From an uncultured Dysosmobacter sp. (GTDB lineage: Bacteria > Bacillota > Clostridia > Oscillospirales > Oscillospiraceae): a stretch of DNA of 49,635 bases. Where the stretch lies: assembly GCF_947631635.1 (NCBI RefSeq), contig NZ_CANRMB010000029.1, positions 1 to 49,635 on the forward strand, read 5' to 3'. The first letter of the stretch is position 1. Each line of letters starts with the position of its first letter. The translations under genes were made by a program, and so were the position numbers. The notes beneath the pieces are model-generated. The model ran no database searches and was not told the origin of the DNA. It saw nothing but the letters and a program-made list of their open reading frames with translations. Below are positions 7,505 to 14,436 of this stretch, one piece after another.

Positions 7505-8030
7505 CATCAAGGGATTGGACAAGGCGAAGGTCCTGAAAGCGTTGTACGACAACAGCCACGTCGAGGGGATGGGGTTCATGCACGCCGCCCCGGAGGGGAC
7601 CGTCACCGAGGACCGCTGCAGGGAGCTGCTGGAGAAGAACACAGCCTTTGACTACCTGTACGGGCGCGTGATGAAGGTGGACCTGGCCGGGGACGAGTTC
7701 GACGAGCACCTGTATGACCGGGACTGTGGAGAGGGTGCCGCCCAGCGGGCGGTGGATTCCATCACGCAGGCGCAGGAGAGCGAGAAGCCCAAGGAGGAAG
7801 CTGGGCAGAAGGACGGCGGGGCCGGGAAAGAAAAAAGCATGGAGGAAAAAGTAAAGAGCGTCAAGGCGACTGTCGATAAAATCCTGGAAATCCTGGCGGA
7901 GCTGCCGCCGGACGAGAGCTACACGACGGTCAAATACCTCGGAACCTTTGTGTTCCCCATGCTCGACATGGTGGCGAAGCCGCCTATTGATTTTAGGGTC
8001 GGCGGACACTGGGCCACAAGGTTCTGGTGA
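7497..8030 (+). CDS. Hypothetical phage protein (177 aa)
   Basis: ATG 7497 with GGAGGG just upstream. The first 75 residues read like a conserved phage domain (SIKGLDKAKVLKALYDNSHV, then GRVMKVDL...DEFDEHLYDRDCGEG), close to small phage proteins in which the same core stands alone. A charged linker of Gln, Glu and Lys (residues 85-115) leads to a C-terminal helical piece. The core looks like a small globular nucleic-acid or metal-binding domain, but I cannot name a function. It ends just before the hairpin-rich gap upstream of the HUH gene. Confidence 0.65.
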   Translation: MVSIKGLDKAKVLKALYDNSHVEGMGFMHAAPEGTVTEDRCRELLEKNTAFDYLYGRVMKVDLAGDEFDEHLYDRDCGEGAAQRAVDSITQAQESEKPKEEAGQKDGGAGKEKSMEEKVKSVKATVDKILEILAELPPDESYTTVKYLGTFVFPMLDMVAKPPIDFRVGGHWATRFW

Positions 8031-8038
8031 AAAAAGAA

Positions 8039-8074
8039 CGCCCTGCGTCAGCTGTGGGAGGCTGGCGCAGGGCG
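8039..8074. repeat. Strong hairpin upstream of the HUH endonuclease gene
   Basis: CGCCCTGCGTCAGC (8039-8052) pairs with GCTGGCGCAGGGCG (8061-8074), 14 pairs with one G-T wobble and an 8-base loop. No T-run follows, so it is a weak candidate for a terminator. It lies in the 193-bp gap before the replication endonuclease gene, where nick-site hairpins of rolling-circle systems are often found. Confidence 0.7.
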
Positions 8075-8130
8075 GACGCCCCGGAGGGCGCATCAAGTTG
8101 GACAAGCCTATTTTACCACACTCCGGGGGC

Positions 8131-8179
8131 ACATACAAGAGCGAAAAAATCAACGCGCCGCGGCGCGTTTCGGGCTTGT
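8131..8179. repeat. Extended imperfect inverted repeat with an 18-bp perfect palindrome
   Basis: AACGCGCCGCGGCGCGTT (8152-8169) is a perfect palindrome. Outside it ACATACAAG on the left matches CTTGTATG on the right, giving a longer imperfect arm pair. It could be an operator for a dimeric protein or part of a replication origin for the HUH protein encoded 45 bases downstream. Function is inferred from position only. Confidence 0.65.
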
Positions 8180-8223
8180 ATGGGGTAGTAATTTAACGAC
8201 CACACCGGGGGGGGTGAAAAAGC

Positions 8224-8997
8224 ATGAGGACGGTCTACCGGGAGAAGCGGTATTTCTGCGGGGAATATCTGGATGCCTATATCTACCCAGTCTTTGGTCC
8301 GGCGGCAAAGGGCGGGAAGCGAATCAGGCGGAAGCCGTCCACCGAGGCACAGAAGAAGCTCAACCAGAGACACCGGGAGGAAAAGCTGGTCCGCCTGCTC
8401 CACGCGAATTTTACACCGGCGGACATGGAGATACACCTGACCTACCGTGTACAGCCGGAGAGTGACGAGGCGGCCAAGAAGGAGCTGACAAACTACCTTC
8501 GGCGGGTCCGCCGGTACATGAAGAAGAACGGTCTGGGGGAGCTGAAATACATAGCCGTCACCGAGCGGGGGAAGCGCGGCGGGAGATACCACCACCACGT
8601 CACCATCGGCGGGGGGATAGACCGGGACACGCTGGAAAGTCTGTGGACCAATGGCTATGCCAACTCCCGGCGGCTGCAGTTCACCGAGGAGGGCCTGGCC
8701 GGGCTGGGGCACTACATCGTGAAATCCCCCGTAGGGAAAAAAGCGTGGACGGCCTCAAAGAATCTGGTGGACCCAGAACCGAGGACCAGGGACGGGCGCA
8801 TATCCGGGAGACGGGCGCGGGAGCTGGCGGACAACATCCAGGACAGCACGCAGTTTGAAGCCCTCTATCCCGGCTATCTGCTGGCAAAGGCGGAGGCTTT
8901 CCACAACGACGTGAACGGCGGATGCTACCTTGTGGCCCGGCTCTACAAACAGGACAGCAGCTTTGCGAAAAAACCGGCCATCCGGCGGCGGAATTAA
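8224..8997 (+). CDS. HUH rolling-circle replication endonuclease (ORF2/G2P-like)
   Basis: A 257-residue protein from ATG 8224. It follows the HUH order: motif 1 FTPADMEIHLTY (residues 63-74), motif 2 RYHHHVTI with the metal-binding histidines H123 and H125, and motif 3 HYIVKSP with candidate nucleophile Tyr164 and Lys167. This matches the ORF2/G2P-type replication-associated proteins seen in plasmids, inoviruses and some Firmicutes tailed phages. Such enzymes nick one strand at an origin and bind the 5' end covalently. The hairpins at 8039-8179 are a plausible origin. In a tailed phage the role may be replication start or a processed-DNA function. Confidence 0.8.
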   Translation: MRTVYREKRYFCGEYLDAYIYPVFGPAAKGGKRIRRKPSTEAQKKLNQRHREEKLVRLLHANFTPADMEIHLTYRVQPESDEAAKKELTNYLRRVRRYMKKNGLGELKYIAVTERGKRGGRYHHHVTIGGGIDRDTLESLWTNGYANSRRLQFTEEGLAGLGHYIVKSPVGKKAWTASKNLVDPEPRTRDGRISGRRARELADNIQDSTQFEALYPGYLLAKAEAFHNDVNGGCYLVARLYKQDSSFAKKPAIRRRN

Positions 8998-9009
8998 GGG
9001 GGTGAGAGT

Positions 9010-9207
9010 TTGGGGAGACAGTACAGAGTTTGCCGCTTCTGCGGCGACCGCCTGGACGCGGGAGAAATCTGCGAGTGCAGGCGGGAGACCGAAAAAAAGG
9101 AGGAAAACGGAAAACATGAGCAGGTACATGGTGGAGCTGCCCGGCGGCGGGTGTGCCACGGATTCGGAAGCCCTGTCCGCGCTGGCGCGGGAGGCGAGAC
9201 GGCGTAA
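9010..9207 (+). CDS. Small cysteine-rich protein, overlapping the next gene
   Basis: TTG 9010 behind GGGGGTGAGAG opens a 65-residue frame with VCRFCGDRLDAGEICEC, a compact C-x2-C...C-x-C zinc-ribbon-like head. From about residue 36 the frame runs through the start of the next gene in another register and becomes Arg/Gly-rich, which looks like an unselected tail. The head is convincing, while the true C-terminus is uncertain. An overlap of about 90 bases is unusual in this operon. Confidence 0.5.
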   Translation: MGRQYRVCRFCGDRLDAGEICECRRETEKKEENGKHEQVHGGAARRRVCHGFGSPVRAGAGGETA

Positions 9208-9322
9208 AGTCAGCTATGGGATGCTGGTGGCGAACACCACGGAGGCCGAGCGGTATGCCATCATCCGGGACTACTGCCTGGAGAAGCGCCGGAAAGGCAG
9301 GCGGGCCGGGAATGGGGATTGA
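9116..9322 (+). CDS. Hypothetical phage protein (68 aa)
   Basis: ATG 9116, with AGGAGG at 9098-9103 (spacing a little long). The product (MSRYMVELPGGG, then basic helical EAERYAIIRDYCLEKRRKG) has normal composition for the operon and overlaps the DUF1064 gene by 11 bases. No family is recognised. Confidence 0.6.
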   Translation: MSRYMVELPGGGCATDSEALSALAREARRRKVSYGMLVANTTEAERYAIIRDYCLEKRRKGRRAGNGD

Positions 9323-9806
9323 TTTGCGGGACCTCTCCCCTGCCTACCAGGTCAAGGCCATGCAGCAGCTGGCGGAGCAAAACCGTCAGCGGGCGGCGGC
9401 CAAGGGGGAGCGGGAGCGCAAATATCACAACCAGAAGGACCAGCGGCCCACCACGTCCGGCGGGGCCGTCCGGTTCGATTCCCGGAAAGAGGCGCGCCGG
9501 TATGACGAGCTGATTGCCCTGCTTCACGCCGGGCAAATCCGGGAGCTGCGGTTACAGCCGCAGTTCACCCTGCAGGAAGCGTACACCACGCCGGAGGGGG
9601 TCCGGGTCCGGGCCATCCGGTATCAGGCGGACTTCTCCTATCTGCTCCCGGAGCTGCGCCCATACAGGACGGAGACCGGCGTGGAGGTCTGCGACTGGAT
9701 TCTGGTGGTGGAGGACGTGAAAAGCCGGGCCACCAAGACGCGCGTGTACGAGATGAAGAAAAAACTCATGCGCGAGCGGTTTCAAATCGAGATTCAGGAG
9801 GTTTAG
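9312..9806 (+). CDS. DUF1064 protein, nuclease-like fold
   Basis: A 164-residue protein from ATG 9312. The segments SRKEARRYDELIALLHAGQI, LRLQPQFTLQEAY, RYQADFSYL and VVEDVKSRATKTRVYEMKKK form the conserved core of DUF1064. Glu in the first helix, Asp in ADF, and the E-D-V-K motif match a PD-(D/E)xK-type endonuclease or Holliday-junction resolvase-like fold. In phages DUF1064 usually sits with replication and recombination genes, as here. Activity is unproven. Confidence 0.75.
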   Translation: MGIDLRDLSPAYQVKAMQQLAEQNRQRAAAKGERERKYHNQKDQRPTTSGGAVRFDSRKEARRYDELIALLHAGQIRELRLQPQFTLQEAYTTPEGVRVRAIRYQADFSYLLPELRPYRTETGVEVCDWILVVEDVKSRATKTRVYEMKKKLMRERFQIEIQEV

Positions 9807-9807
9807 C

Positions 9808-10101
9808 ATGGAATTTCTGAAATTTATCTTCTCCAGCTTTTGGACCTGGCTGGGATTCCTGATTCTGCTCTCCGCCGCCGCCGGTGCTGTCAAATATGCG
9901 CTGGAGGGCGTGGGCGAGCTGGTGAGGGCGTTCAAGCGGAACCGGAAGGTGGAGGCGTGCCGCGTCGGGGAACACTGGAGCGTCAGCGTGGAGAACGCAT
10001 CGAAAGAGGACGCCATGAACGCGCTCCTGGCCGCCCACGTGGGAGCGGATGACCCGGTGGAAATGCTGGAGAACGACGAGAAGGGGGCGGCCTGGGAATG
10101 A
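9808..10101 (+). CDS. Small single-pass membrane protein
   Basis: ATG 9808 follows the DUF1064 stop by one base with AGGAGG inside the end of that gene. Residues 8-30 (FSSFWTWLGFLILLSAAAGA) form one membrane helix. A basic patch (KRNRK) and an acidic C-terminus follow. Function unknown; the last four bases overlap the next gene. Confidence 0.6.
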   Translation: MEFLKFIFSSFWTWLGFLILLSAAAGAVKYALEGVGELVRAFKRNRKVEACRVGEHWSVSVENASKEDAMNALLAAHVGADDPVEMLENDEKGAAWE

Positions 10102-10754
10102 AGCTGAAAAAAGTCGCCGCGCTGTGCAGCAGGCAGGGAGTGTTCCGCCTGTGCGACGAGGTGCGCGAGGGCGGCGAGGTCCGCCAGTGGCTGGGGGACG
10201 GCGTGGCCCTCTATCCCCTGGACGGGCTGCCGCTGCTGGACGATGACAACCTGTGTACCATGTTCGACATCACCGAGAAGAAGCGGAAAAAGTGCTCCTT
10301 CCGCCGGGTGGAAGTGCCGGAATACCTGTGTCTGGACGACTGGGAGCAGGGGGAGCGGTGCCTGCATGACGACTGGCCCACGGTGGAGTATAACGGCTTT
10401 GTGGTGAAGCCGTTCAGCACGCGGGAGGGAATCGTGTTCATTCAGAACGCATACCTGGCCCCGTTGGAGGATATGGCCGACTATCTCCAGCTGTTCGAGC
10501 GGAGGACCGCGAGCGGGCGGACGTACATCGTGGCGAAGAACGGCCTGGAGATAACGGCGGTCATCATGCCAATGGACACTATCAAGATGGGCTTTGTGGA
10601 TAAGCTGGAGGAGCTGGCCCGGATGTGCCGTCTCACGGTGAACGCCATGGAGGAGCGGGAGCGGCGGGAGCAGGAGGCCAGACTGGCCGCCATCGTGGAC
10701 CCTGGGCAAAAGGACCTGTTCGAGAATGACCAGGCCGCGGGCGGCGAGACGTGA
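10098..10754 (+). CDS. Hypothetical phage protein (218 aa)
   Basis: ATG 10098 in an ATGA overlap. The product looks like a soluble globular protein: a N-terminal beta-rich part (KKVAALCSRQGVFRLCDEV), a tryptophan/acidic centre, and a C-terminal helix rich in Arg/Glu (ERERREQEARLAAI). Related proteins of unknown role are common in Firmicutes phages near replication genes. No catalytic motif could be assigned. Confidence 0.65.
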   Translation: MKLKKVAALCSRQGVFRLCDEVREGGEVRQWLGDGVALYPLDGLPLLDDDNLCTMFDITEKKRKKCSFRRVEVPEYLCLDDWEQGERCLHDDWPTVEYNGFVVKPFSTREGIVFIQNAYLAPLEDMADYLQLFERRTASGRTYIVAKNGLEITAVIMPMDTIKMGFVDKLEELARMCRLTVNAMEERERREQEARLAAIVDPGQKDLFENDQAAGGET

Positions 10755-10812
10755 GCACCTGGCGTCCCGCGCGGGCGCTGATGCAAATAAAAAATCAGGA
10801 GGAAAAAGAGAC

Positions 10813-11373
10813 ATGAAGAAAATCGTTGCGCTTATCCTGGCCGGGCTGCTGCTGTTGAGCTTGTGCGGCTGCGACGACGAAAACCCGGCATCTGGCACGG
10901 AGAAGAATATCCAAGACACCCAGGGCGTCACGGACGAGCTGACGATGGGACAGCCCACGCCGACGGACATTGACTACTCCCTGGAGCGTTACAACCTGAT
11001 TCGGCGGGCGTACTGGGTCAACGGCCAGCGGCAAAAGGCCGACACCCTGCCATGCGAGGTGGAAAAGCCGCTGGGGTACATCGTCCTGTTCACCGAGGGC
11101 GGCGGGGTCGTCGGGCGGTTCATCGTGGACGGGAAGGTGTCCAGCCTGAACAGCTTTCTCTCGCCGGATTACATCGAAGAAAGATGGGGCCTGTGCGAAT
11201 TTGTTTACAACACGGAACTTGCGGACGTAGACGGCAGCTACGGGGAGAACGACAACGGGATTTTCTTCTTCACGCCGGACGGGAAATACGTGGAGTGGAC
11301 CGGGACCTATCTGTACTCCGACATCCCCTTTGAGCTGGACGCGCCCACGGTGCTGACGCAGGAGGCGGGCTGA
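10813..11373 (+). CDS. Phage-encoded lipoprotein
   Basis: A 186-residue protein from ATG 10813 behind AGGAGGAAAAAG. A short basic start (MKK), a hydrophobic run (IVALILAGLLLLS) and L-C-G-C make a type II signal peptide. Cys20 with Gly19 at -1 is the likely lipidated residue. The mature part is acidic, with a domain containing LGYIVLFTEGGGVVGRFIVDGK. It should be anchored outside the host membrane. Surface lipoproteins of temperate phages often block superinfection, which is a plausible but unproven role here. Confidence 0.7.
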   Translation: MKKIVALILAGLLLLSLCGCDDENPASGTEKNIQDTQGVTDELTMGQPTPTDIDYSLERYNLIRRAYWVNGQRQKADTLPCEVEKPLGYIVLFTEGGGVVGRFIVDGKVSSLNSFLSPDYIEERWGLCEFVYNTELADVDGSYGENDNGIFFFTPDGKYVEWTGTYLYSDIPFELDAPTVLTQEAG

Positions 11374-11374
11374 C

Positions 11375-11761
11375 ATGGACAAGAAAACCCGCGTGGCGCT
11401 GGCGGCGCTGCTGGTGGTGGTGGCCCTGGCCGCCGGTTACTTCCTCACGCCGTCCGGGCGGGCGACCTGGAACCTGTGGTTCGGGGTGGTCCAGAAAGCG
11501 GACGACGCGACCAGCTACGAGACGCGCAAGAAGGTGGAGGACACCTGCAGGGCTATGGTTTCGTCCTACGAGGGCGACCGGCTGACCTGGGAGCAGTACA
11601 GGGACAGCGAGGACCGGGAAAAACAGGGCTGGGCCGAGCAGGCCAAAATGCGGGCCAATAAGACCGCGGCCACGTACAACAACTACATCCTGGAGAACTC
11701 CTACGTGTGGAGCGGGAATGTGCCCGATGACATCCGGGAGGAGCTGGAGTATCTGCCATGA
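11375..11761 (+). CDS. Membrane-anchored protein, possible partner of the lipoprotein
   Basis: A 128-residue protein from ATG 11375, one base after the lipoprotein stop. A hydrophobic helix at residues 7-24 (VALAALLVVVALAAGYFL) follows MDKKTR. The rest is soluble and helical (YETRKKVEDTCRAMVSSYEG), so it is probably an anchored extracytoplasmic protein. The domain order (anchor, then a short helical domain with W and Y) resembles small phage proteins seen beside lipoproteins. Function unknown. Confidence 0.6.
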   Translation: MDKKTRVALAALLVVVALAAGYFLTPSGRATWNLWFGVVQKADDATSYETRKKVEDTCRAMVSSYEGDRLTWEQYRDSEDREKQGWAEQAKMRANKTAATYNNYILENSYVWSGNVPDDIREELEYLP

Positions 11762-11910
11762 AGAAAAAACGGGCCATGCCGAGCTACTACGGCAAGAACA
11801 TCCTCCAGCACGCGCAGAGGAAATTTTTCAAGCGTAAGGCGCTGGAGGCCAACCAGGAAAAACTCCGCGAGCGGCCTGTGACCGCGGCGGAGCAGGCGGA
11901 GAAGAAATAA
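11758..11910 (+). CDS. Small basic protein (50 aa)
   Basis: ATG 11758 overlaps the previous stop (ATGA) and TAA 11908 ends it. The product is strongly basic (MKKKRAMPSYYGKN, KFFKRKALEANQ) with an acidic end. Its junction with the upstream gene supports reality. Function unknown. Confidence 0.5.
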   Translation: MKKKRAMPSYYGKNILQHAQRKFFKRKALEANQEKLRERPVTAAEQAEKK

Positions 11911-11929
11911 GCAATCAGGAGGCGGAGTT

Positions 11930-12412
11930 ATGCGGCGCAAGGACGTGAAAACGATGATAGCGTATTATTTTGGGATTCCAGCCATGCGGGCGCTGCTGGA
12001 CAGCGAGCGGGCGGAGCTGGAGGACCAATACAACAGCCTGCGCGGGTTGTCGTATGACGGCGTGCCGCACAGCTCCATGCCGGGGAAGCCCACCGAGGAG
12101 CTGGCCGCCCGGCTGGACGAGCGCAACGTCAGGAACCGGCTGGAGGAAATCGCGGTGAAGGACCGGGTGCTGCTGATGGACCGGGAGAACATCCAGGGGT
12201 GCATCGACGCGCTGGGCGGTAGGTGCAAAAGGCTGATTTTTGAGCGCCACCGGGATAGGTGCAGCTGGGCGAAGCTGGCGGTGCGCTACGGGAAGCCGGA
12301 CAGCACGGTGCGGCGGTGGTACGACAGCGCCGTGGAACGCCTGGGGGAAGCTCTGGAGGAGGTGCCCATGTACGACGAGATTCTGGCCCGCGCTTCGCGC
12401 GCGCGCGTATAG
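11930..12412 (+). CDS. Sigma-like late regulator (DUF1492/ArpU type)
   Basis: A 160-residue protein from ATG 11930 behind AGGAGG (11916-11921). A helical N-terminal part with SYDGVPHSSMPGKPTEELAA is typical of DUF1492. The C-terminal part (LIFERHRDRCSWAKLAVRYG, then DSTVRRWYDSAVERL) is a sigma region 4-like helix-turn-helix. Members of this group (ArpU, RinA-like) end the early operon of Firmicutes phages and activate the late genes. Position here, last plus-strand gene before the late block, fits that role. A binding site upstream of 18969 was not identified. Confidence 0.75.
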   Translation: MRRKDVKTMIAYYFGIPAMRALLDSERAELEDQYNSLRGLSYDGVPHSSMPGKPTEELAARLDERNVRNRLEEIAVKDRVLLMDRENIQGCIDALGGRCKRLIFERHRDRCSWAKLAVRYGKPDSTVRRWYDSAVERLGEALEEVPMYDEILARASRARV

Positions 12413-12618
12413 ATGTTGCCGGGGTCCTCCCTGCCGCCCTGAACACGACGCCGGGGGCGGCGGGTCCGGGGCCGTCCGCCGGTCGGCGGGAGGGCTGCCG
12501 GAGGTCGGTGGGAAAGGGCCGATTTTGTGTTTTTGGTCCGGGGTCATTTTGCGCGTGATGCGGTCACTTCCGCGGACGCGGGAACCGCGCTGGAAAAACA
12601 ATTTGCGAATAGACAGGG

Positions 12619-12667
12619 AAAAGCCCCGCAGGAGGCCGCGTGTCGGCGTCTGCGGGGCTTTCTTTTT
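12619..12667. terminator. Intrinsic terminator between convergent transcripts
   Basis: AAAGCCCCGCAG (12620-12631) pairs with CTGCGGGGCTTT (12650-12661), with TCTTTTT after it on the plus strand and an A-run before it, so it can work in both directions. It sits between the end of the plus-strand early operon and the end of the minus-strand cargo block. The stretch 12413-12618 before it holds no gene I can support. Confidence 0.85.
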
Positions 12668-12677
12668 GTGGGGCGGG

Positions 12678-12998
12678 TCACGGCTCGCCGTCGGGGTCGA
12701 AGGGGTCCTGGAGGGCCTTGCGGCGCTCCTCCTCGGTCCTGCAATCGGTCAGGTCCAGCACGGGGAAGGGCGGGTCGATAACCGGCGGCGGGGGTTTCAG
12801 GCCGCAATACTCGCCCTTGACATAGTTTTCGTCCGTCACCCAGGACCAGGGGCCGTATTCCCCGCCGTGGCCCGCGCCGGCGTAGGCCACCAGGGCGGCA
12901 AAAGCCTGTTCGCGGGTCAGGCCGGAAAACCGGCGGCGGATGCCGTCCGGGAAGGAGGAAACGCAGCTGTAGGGCAGGAAAACCTTTGTGTCGCTCAC
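12678..12998 (-). CDS. Hypothetical cargo protein (106 aa)
   Basis: Minus-strand GTG at 12998 overlaps the RHH gene stop in a GTGA junction, so the two are co-translated. The product starts SDTKVFLPYSCVSSFPDGIR and contains REQAFAALVAYAGAGHGGEY and WSWVTDENYVKGEYCGLKPP, then an acidic C-terminus. No family is recognised. The longer open frame reaching 13574 was not used because it reads through a non-coding repeat. Pairing with a small RHH protein recalls antitoxin-partner gene pairs, but no toxin motif is seen. Confidence 0.6.
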   Translation of the reverse strand: MSDTKVFLPYSCVSSFPDGIRRRFSGLTREQAFAALVAYAGAGHGGEYGPWSWVTDENYVKGEYCGLKPPPPVIDPPFPVLDLTDCRTEEERRKALQDPFDPDGEP

Positions 12999-13198
12999 GG
13001 TTCGCCTCCCTCCTGCCGCGCCTCGCGGGCCATGCGCTCCTCCACGGCCTGGAGGATGTAACCTTGCAGGCTTTGGCCGGATGCGGCGGCGGCGGCGCGG
13101 ATGCGCTCGCCCTGGGGTTTCAGTGGGCGGATGTTGATAAAATCGCATTTTGCCGTGTAGCGGGCGTTGGAAGCCTTTTTGTTTTCGCTGATGGGCAC
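12995..13198 (-). CDS. Ribbon-helix-helix (Arc-type) DNA-binding protein
   Basis: A 67-residue minus-strand protein from ATG 13198 with GGGAGGTG upstream. Residues about 13-50 (ARYTAKCDFINIRPLKPQGE, then RIRAAAAASGQSLQGYILQA) have the form of an RHH fold: a beta strand followed by two helices, as in Arc, MetJ and many antitoxins. Its promoter (13228-13256) holds in its spacer an operator also found at 17077-17218, making this protein the best local candidate regulator of the cargo block and of itself. Confidence 0.75.
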   Translation of the reverse strand: MPISENKKASNARYTAKCDFINIRPLKPQGERIRAAAAASGQSLQGYILQAVEERMAREARQEGGEP

Positions 13199-13227
13199 GA
13201 TGGCACCTCCCTTGGTTTTGTGTGTGC

Positions 13228-13256
13228 ATTATAGCACGGTTTAGTGCGGGATTCAA
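13228..13256 (-). promoter_or_regulatory. Promoter of the RHH gene with operator in its spacer
   Basis: On the minus strand TTGAAT (13251-13256) and TATAAT (13228-13233) are separated by 17 bases. The spacer contains the 14-bp operator-like sequence (13234-13247), and TTCAACCGTG overlaps the -35. The RHH gene starts 30 bases downstream. Confidence 0.8.
13234..13247. promoter_or_regulatory. Operator-like repeat, copy 1 (variant)
   Basis: GCACGGTTTAGTGC, differing by one base from the copies at 17077, 17113 and 17172. It is partly palindromic (GCAC...GTGC) and lies exactly between the -35 and -10 of the RHH promoter, so a bound protein would block polymerase. Confidence 0.65.
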
Positions 13257-13276
13257 CCGTGTTGTTTGGCGGGCGG

Positions 13277-13438
13277 TCAAATATCCGTTTTGTGCGCGCC
13301 CTCCGCGGTGTGCGCCCATACGGTGACGGAGTAACCGGCTTTTCGCAGACCGGCGGCCATTTTGCGGGCGGCGGCCTCGTCGTCCATCCATACGGTGAGC
13401 GGCCAGCCGCGCTTGCTGTAGAGAATTTGATAACGCAT
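13277..13438 (-). CDS. Small cargo protein (53 aa)
   Basis: Minus-strand ATG at 13438 behind GGGAGGT. The product (MRYQILYSKRGWPLTVWMDD, then EAAARKMAAGLRKAGYSVTV) resembles small single-domain proteins with a beta-alpha-beta layout found on mobile elements. A similar layout is seen in the 60-residue protein upstream. Function unknown. It is the last gene of the repeat-punctuated series. Confidence 0.6.
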   Translation of the reverse strand: MRYQILYSKRGWPLTVWMDDEAAARKMAAGLRKAGYSVTVWAHTAEGAHKTDI

Positions 13439-13482
13439 TTTGTGTACCTCCCTGCGTGTGTTTTTTGTGCGTTCGCGTGCGT

Positions 13483-13570
13483 TTTGGGTTTTGTGGCCCA
13501 TGAGCGCCCGCCCCGGCGGGGGGCGGCTGGACTTGCACCAGCGGCGGCCTGGGGCCGTCGGCCTTGCGGG
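13483..13570 (-). repeat. Junction repeat, copy 1
   Basis: An ~85-bp element starting, in the sense of transcription, directly after the stop codon of the 60-residue gene. It reads CCCGCAAGGCCGACGGCC..., then a hairpin GCTGG-TGCAAGT-CCAGC, then a GC-rich hairpin, then GCTCATGGGC and CAAAACCCAAA. This copy has the longer first stem (CGGCC-CCA-GGCCG). Confidence 0.85.
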
Positions 13571-13753
13571 TCACTTGACGACGCTTTCAAAATGACCGTG
13601 CGTGTTATCAACGGAAACGATCCGCGGGAGATTTACGCCTCGCGCTGGAAGGTTTTTCGCCGCTTCCTCGTAGGTCTGATATAAACCGACAGTGGACCAA
13701 TAACCGCCGTCTGCGGTGTTCCACACCTCGGCCCGGAAATAGACGTTTTCCAT
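13571..13753 (-). CDS. Small cargo protein (60 aa)
   Basis: Minus-strand ATG at 13753, with GGGTGAAGGGCAGAAA upstream, a leader shared with the gene starting at 16707. The product opens MENVYFRAEVWNTADGGYWS and has YEEAAKNLPARGV, a small alpha/beta protein. Its stop codon directly abuts junction repeat copy 1. Function unknown. Confidence 0.6.
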   Translation of the reverse strand: MENVYFRAEVWNTADGGYWSTVGLYQTYEEAAKNLPARGVNLPRIVSVDNTHGHFESVVK

Positions 13754-13790
13754 TCTGCTGCTTTCTGCCCTTCACCCTGGGCGGCGGGAT

Positions 13791-13876
13791 TTTGGGTTTT
13801 GTGCCCATGAGCGCCCGCCCCGGCTGGGGCGGCTGGACTTGCACCAGCGGCGGCCTGGGGCCGTCGGCCTTGCGGG
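13791..13876 (-). repeat. Junction repeat, copy 2
   Basis: Same element as copy 1, directly after the TGA of the 147-residue gene. The T-arm-shaped hairpin is identical. The third hairpin has stem CGCCCC/GGGGCG with loop AGCC. Confidence 0.85.
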
Positions 13877-14320
13877 TCAATCGAAGCACATTTCGTAGCT
13901 GATTTTGTACTGCGCTTTGATTTGTTCGTAGGCGCGTTTTGTGACCGTGTAGCTGCCGTCCCTCTCGTCGTAGGTGATGCCGCGCCCGTGGAGCTTGGGA
14001 AGCCCGTCATGCAGGGGGCGGAGGAAGTAGTGCTTGCCGTAGTAGGCCAGCTCGGCGGAGAAGTCGCAGCCGGTCGGGGCGTGCTGGGTCTCGTAGTAGT
14101 AGGCGTACACGCCGGGCTTGTCGGCCACGGCGGCGGGGGCCTTGGCGGCCTCCATGGCCTCGTAGTCGGGGGCGTAGCCGTTAAGCTCGCCGGTTTCGGG
14201 GATGAAGCTGGAAGCGCACATATCCGGGATGAAGATTTGTGTGTTCGGGCCGGTCTGCTGGGCATAGCCGCCGGGGACCTTGGAAAAGGTGCCGGGAATT
14301 TTTCTCTCAATCGCTGCCAT
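13877..14320 (-). CDS. Hypothetical cargo protein (147 aa)
   Basis: Minus-strand ATG at 14320 behind GGAGGTCATCACA. The product starts MAAIERKIPGTFSKVPGGYA, has a Gln/Pro segment (YYYETQHAPTGCDF) and ends in a basic helical part (TKRAYEQIKAQYKISYEM). No family is recognised. It lies between junction repeats 3 and 2, presumably in the same transcript as its neighbours. Confidence 0.6.
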   Translation of the reverse strand: MAAIERKIPGTFSKVPGGYAQQTGPNTQIFIPDMCASSFIPETGELNGYAPDYEAMEAAKAPAAVADKPGVYAYYYETQHAPTGCDFSAELAYYGKHYFLRPLHDGLPKLHGRGITYDERDGSYTVTKRAYEQIKAQYKISYEMCFD

Positions 14321-14342
14321 TGTGATGACCTCCGTTTTGTGG

Positions 14343-14427
14343 TTTGGGTTTTGTGCCCATGAGCGCCCGCCCCGGTCGGGGCGGCTGGACTTGCACCAGC
14401 GGCGGCGGATGCCGTCGGCCTTGCGGG
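14343..14427 (-). repeat. Junction repeat, copy 3
   Basis: Same element, here 9 bases after the TAA of the 372-residue gene. First stem is the shorter form CGGC-ATCC-GCCG; third hairpin loop is GACC. Confidence 0.85.
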
Positions 14428-14436
14428 CGTTTTGTG

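Noticed and set aside
12678..13574. Long minus-strand frame of 298 codons
   Set aside because: Its first two thirds run through the RHH gene, a smaller gene and a junction repeat; only the part from GTG 12998 behaves as a gene.
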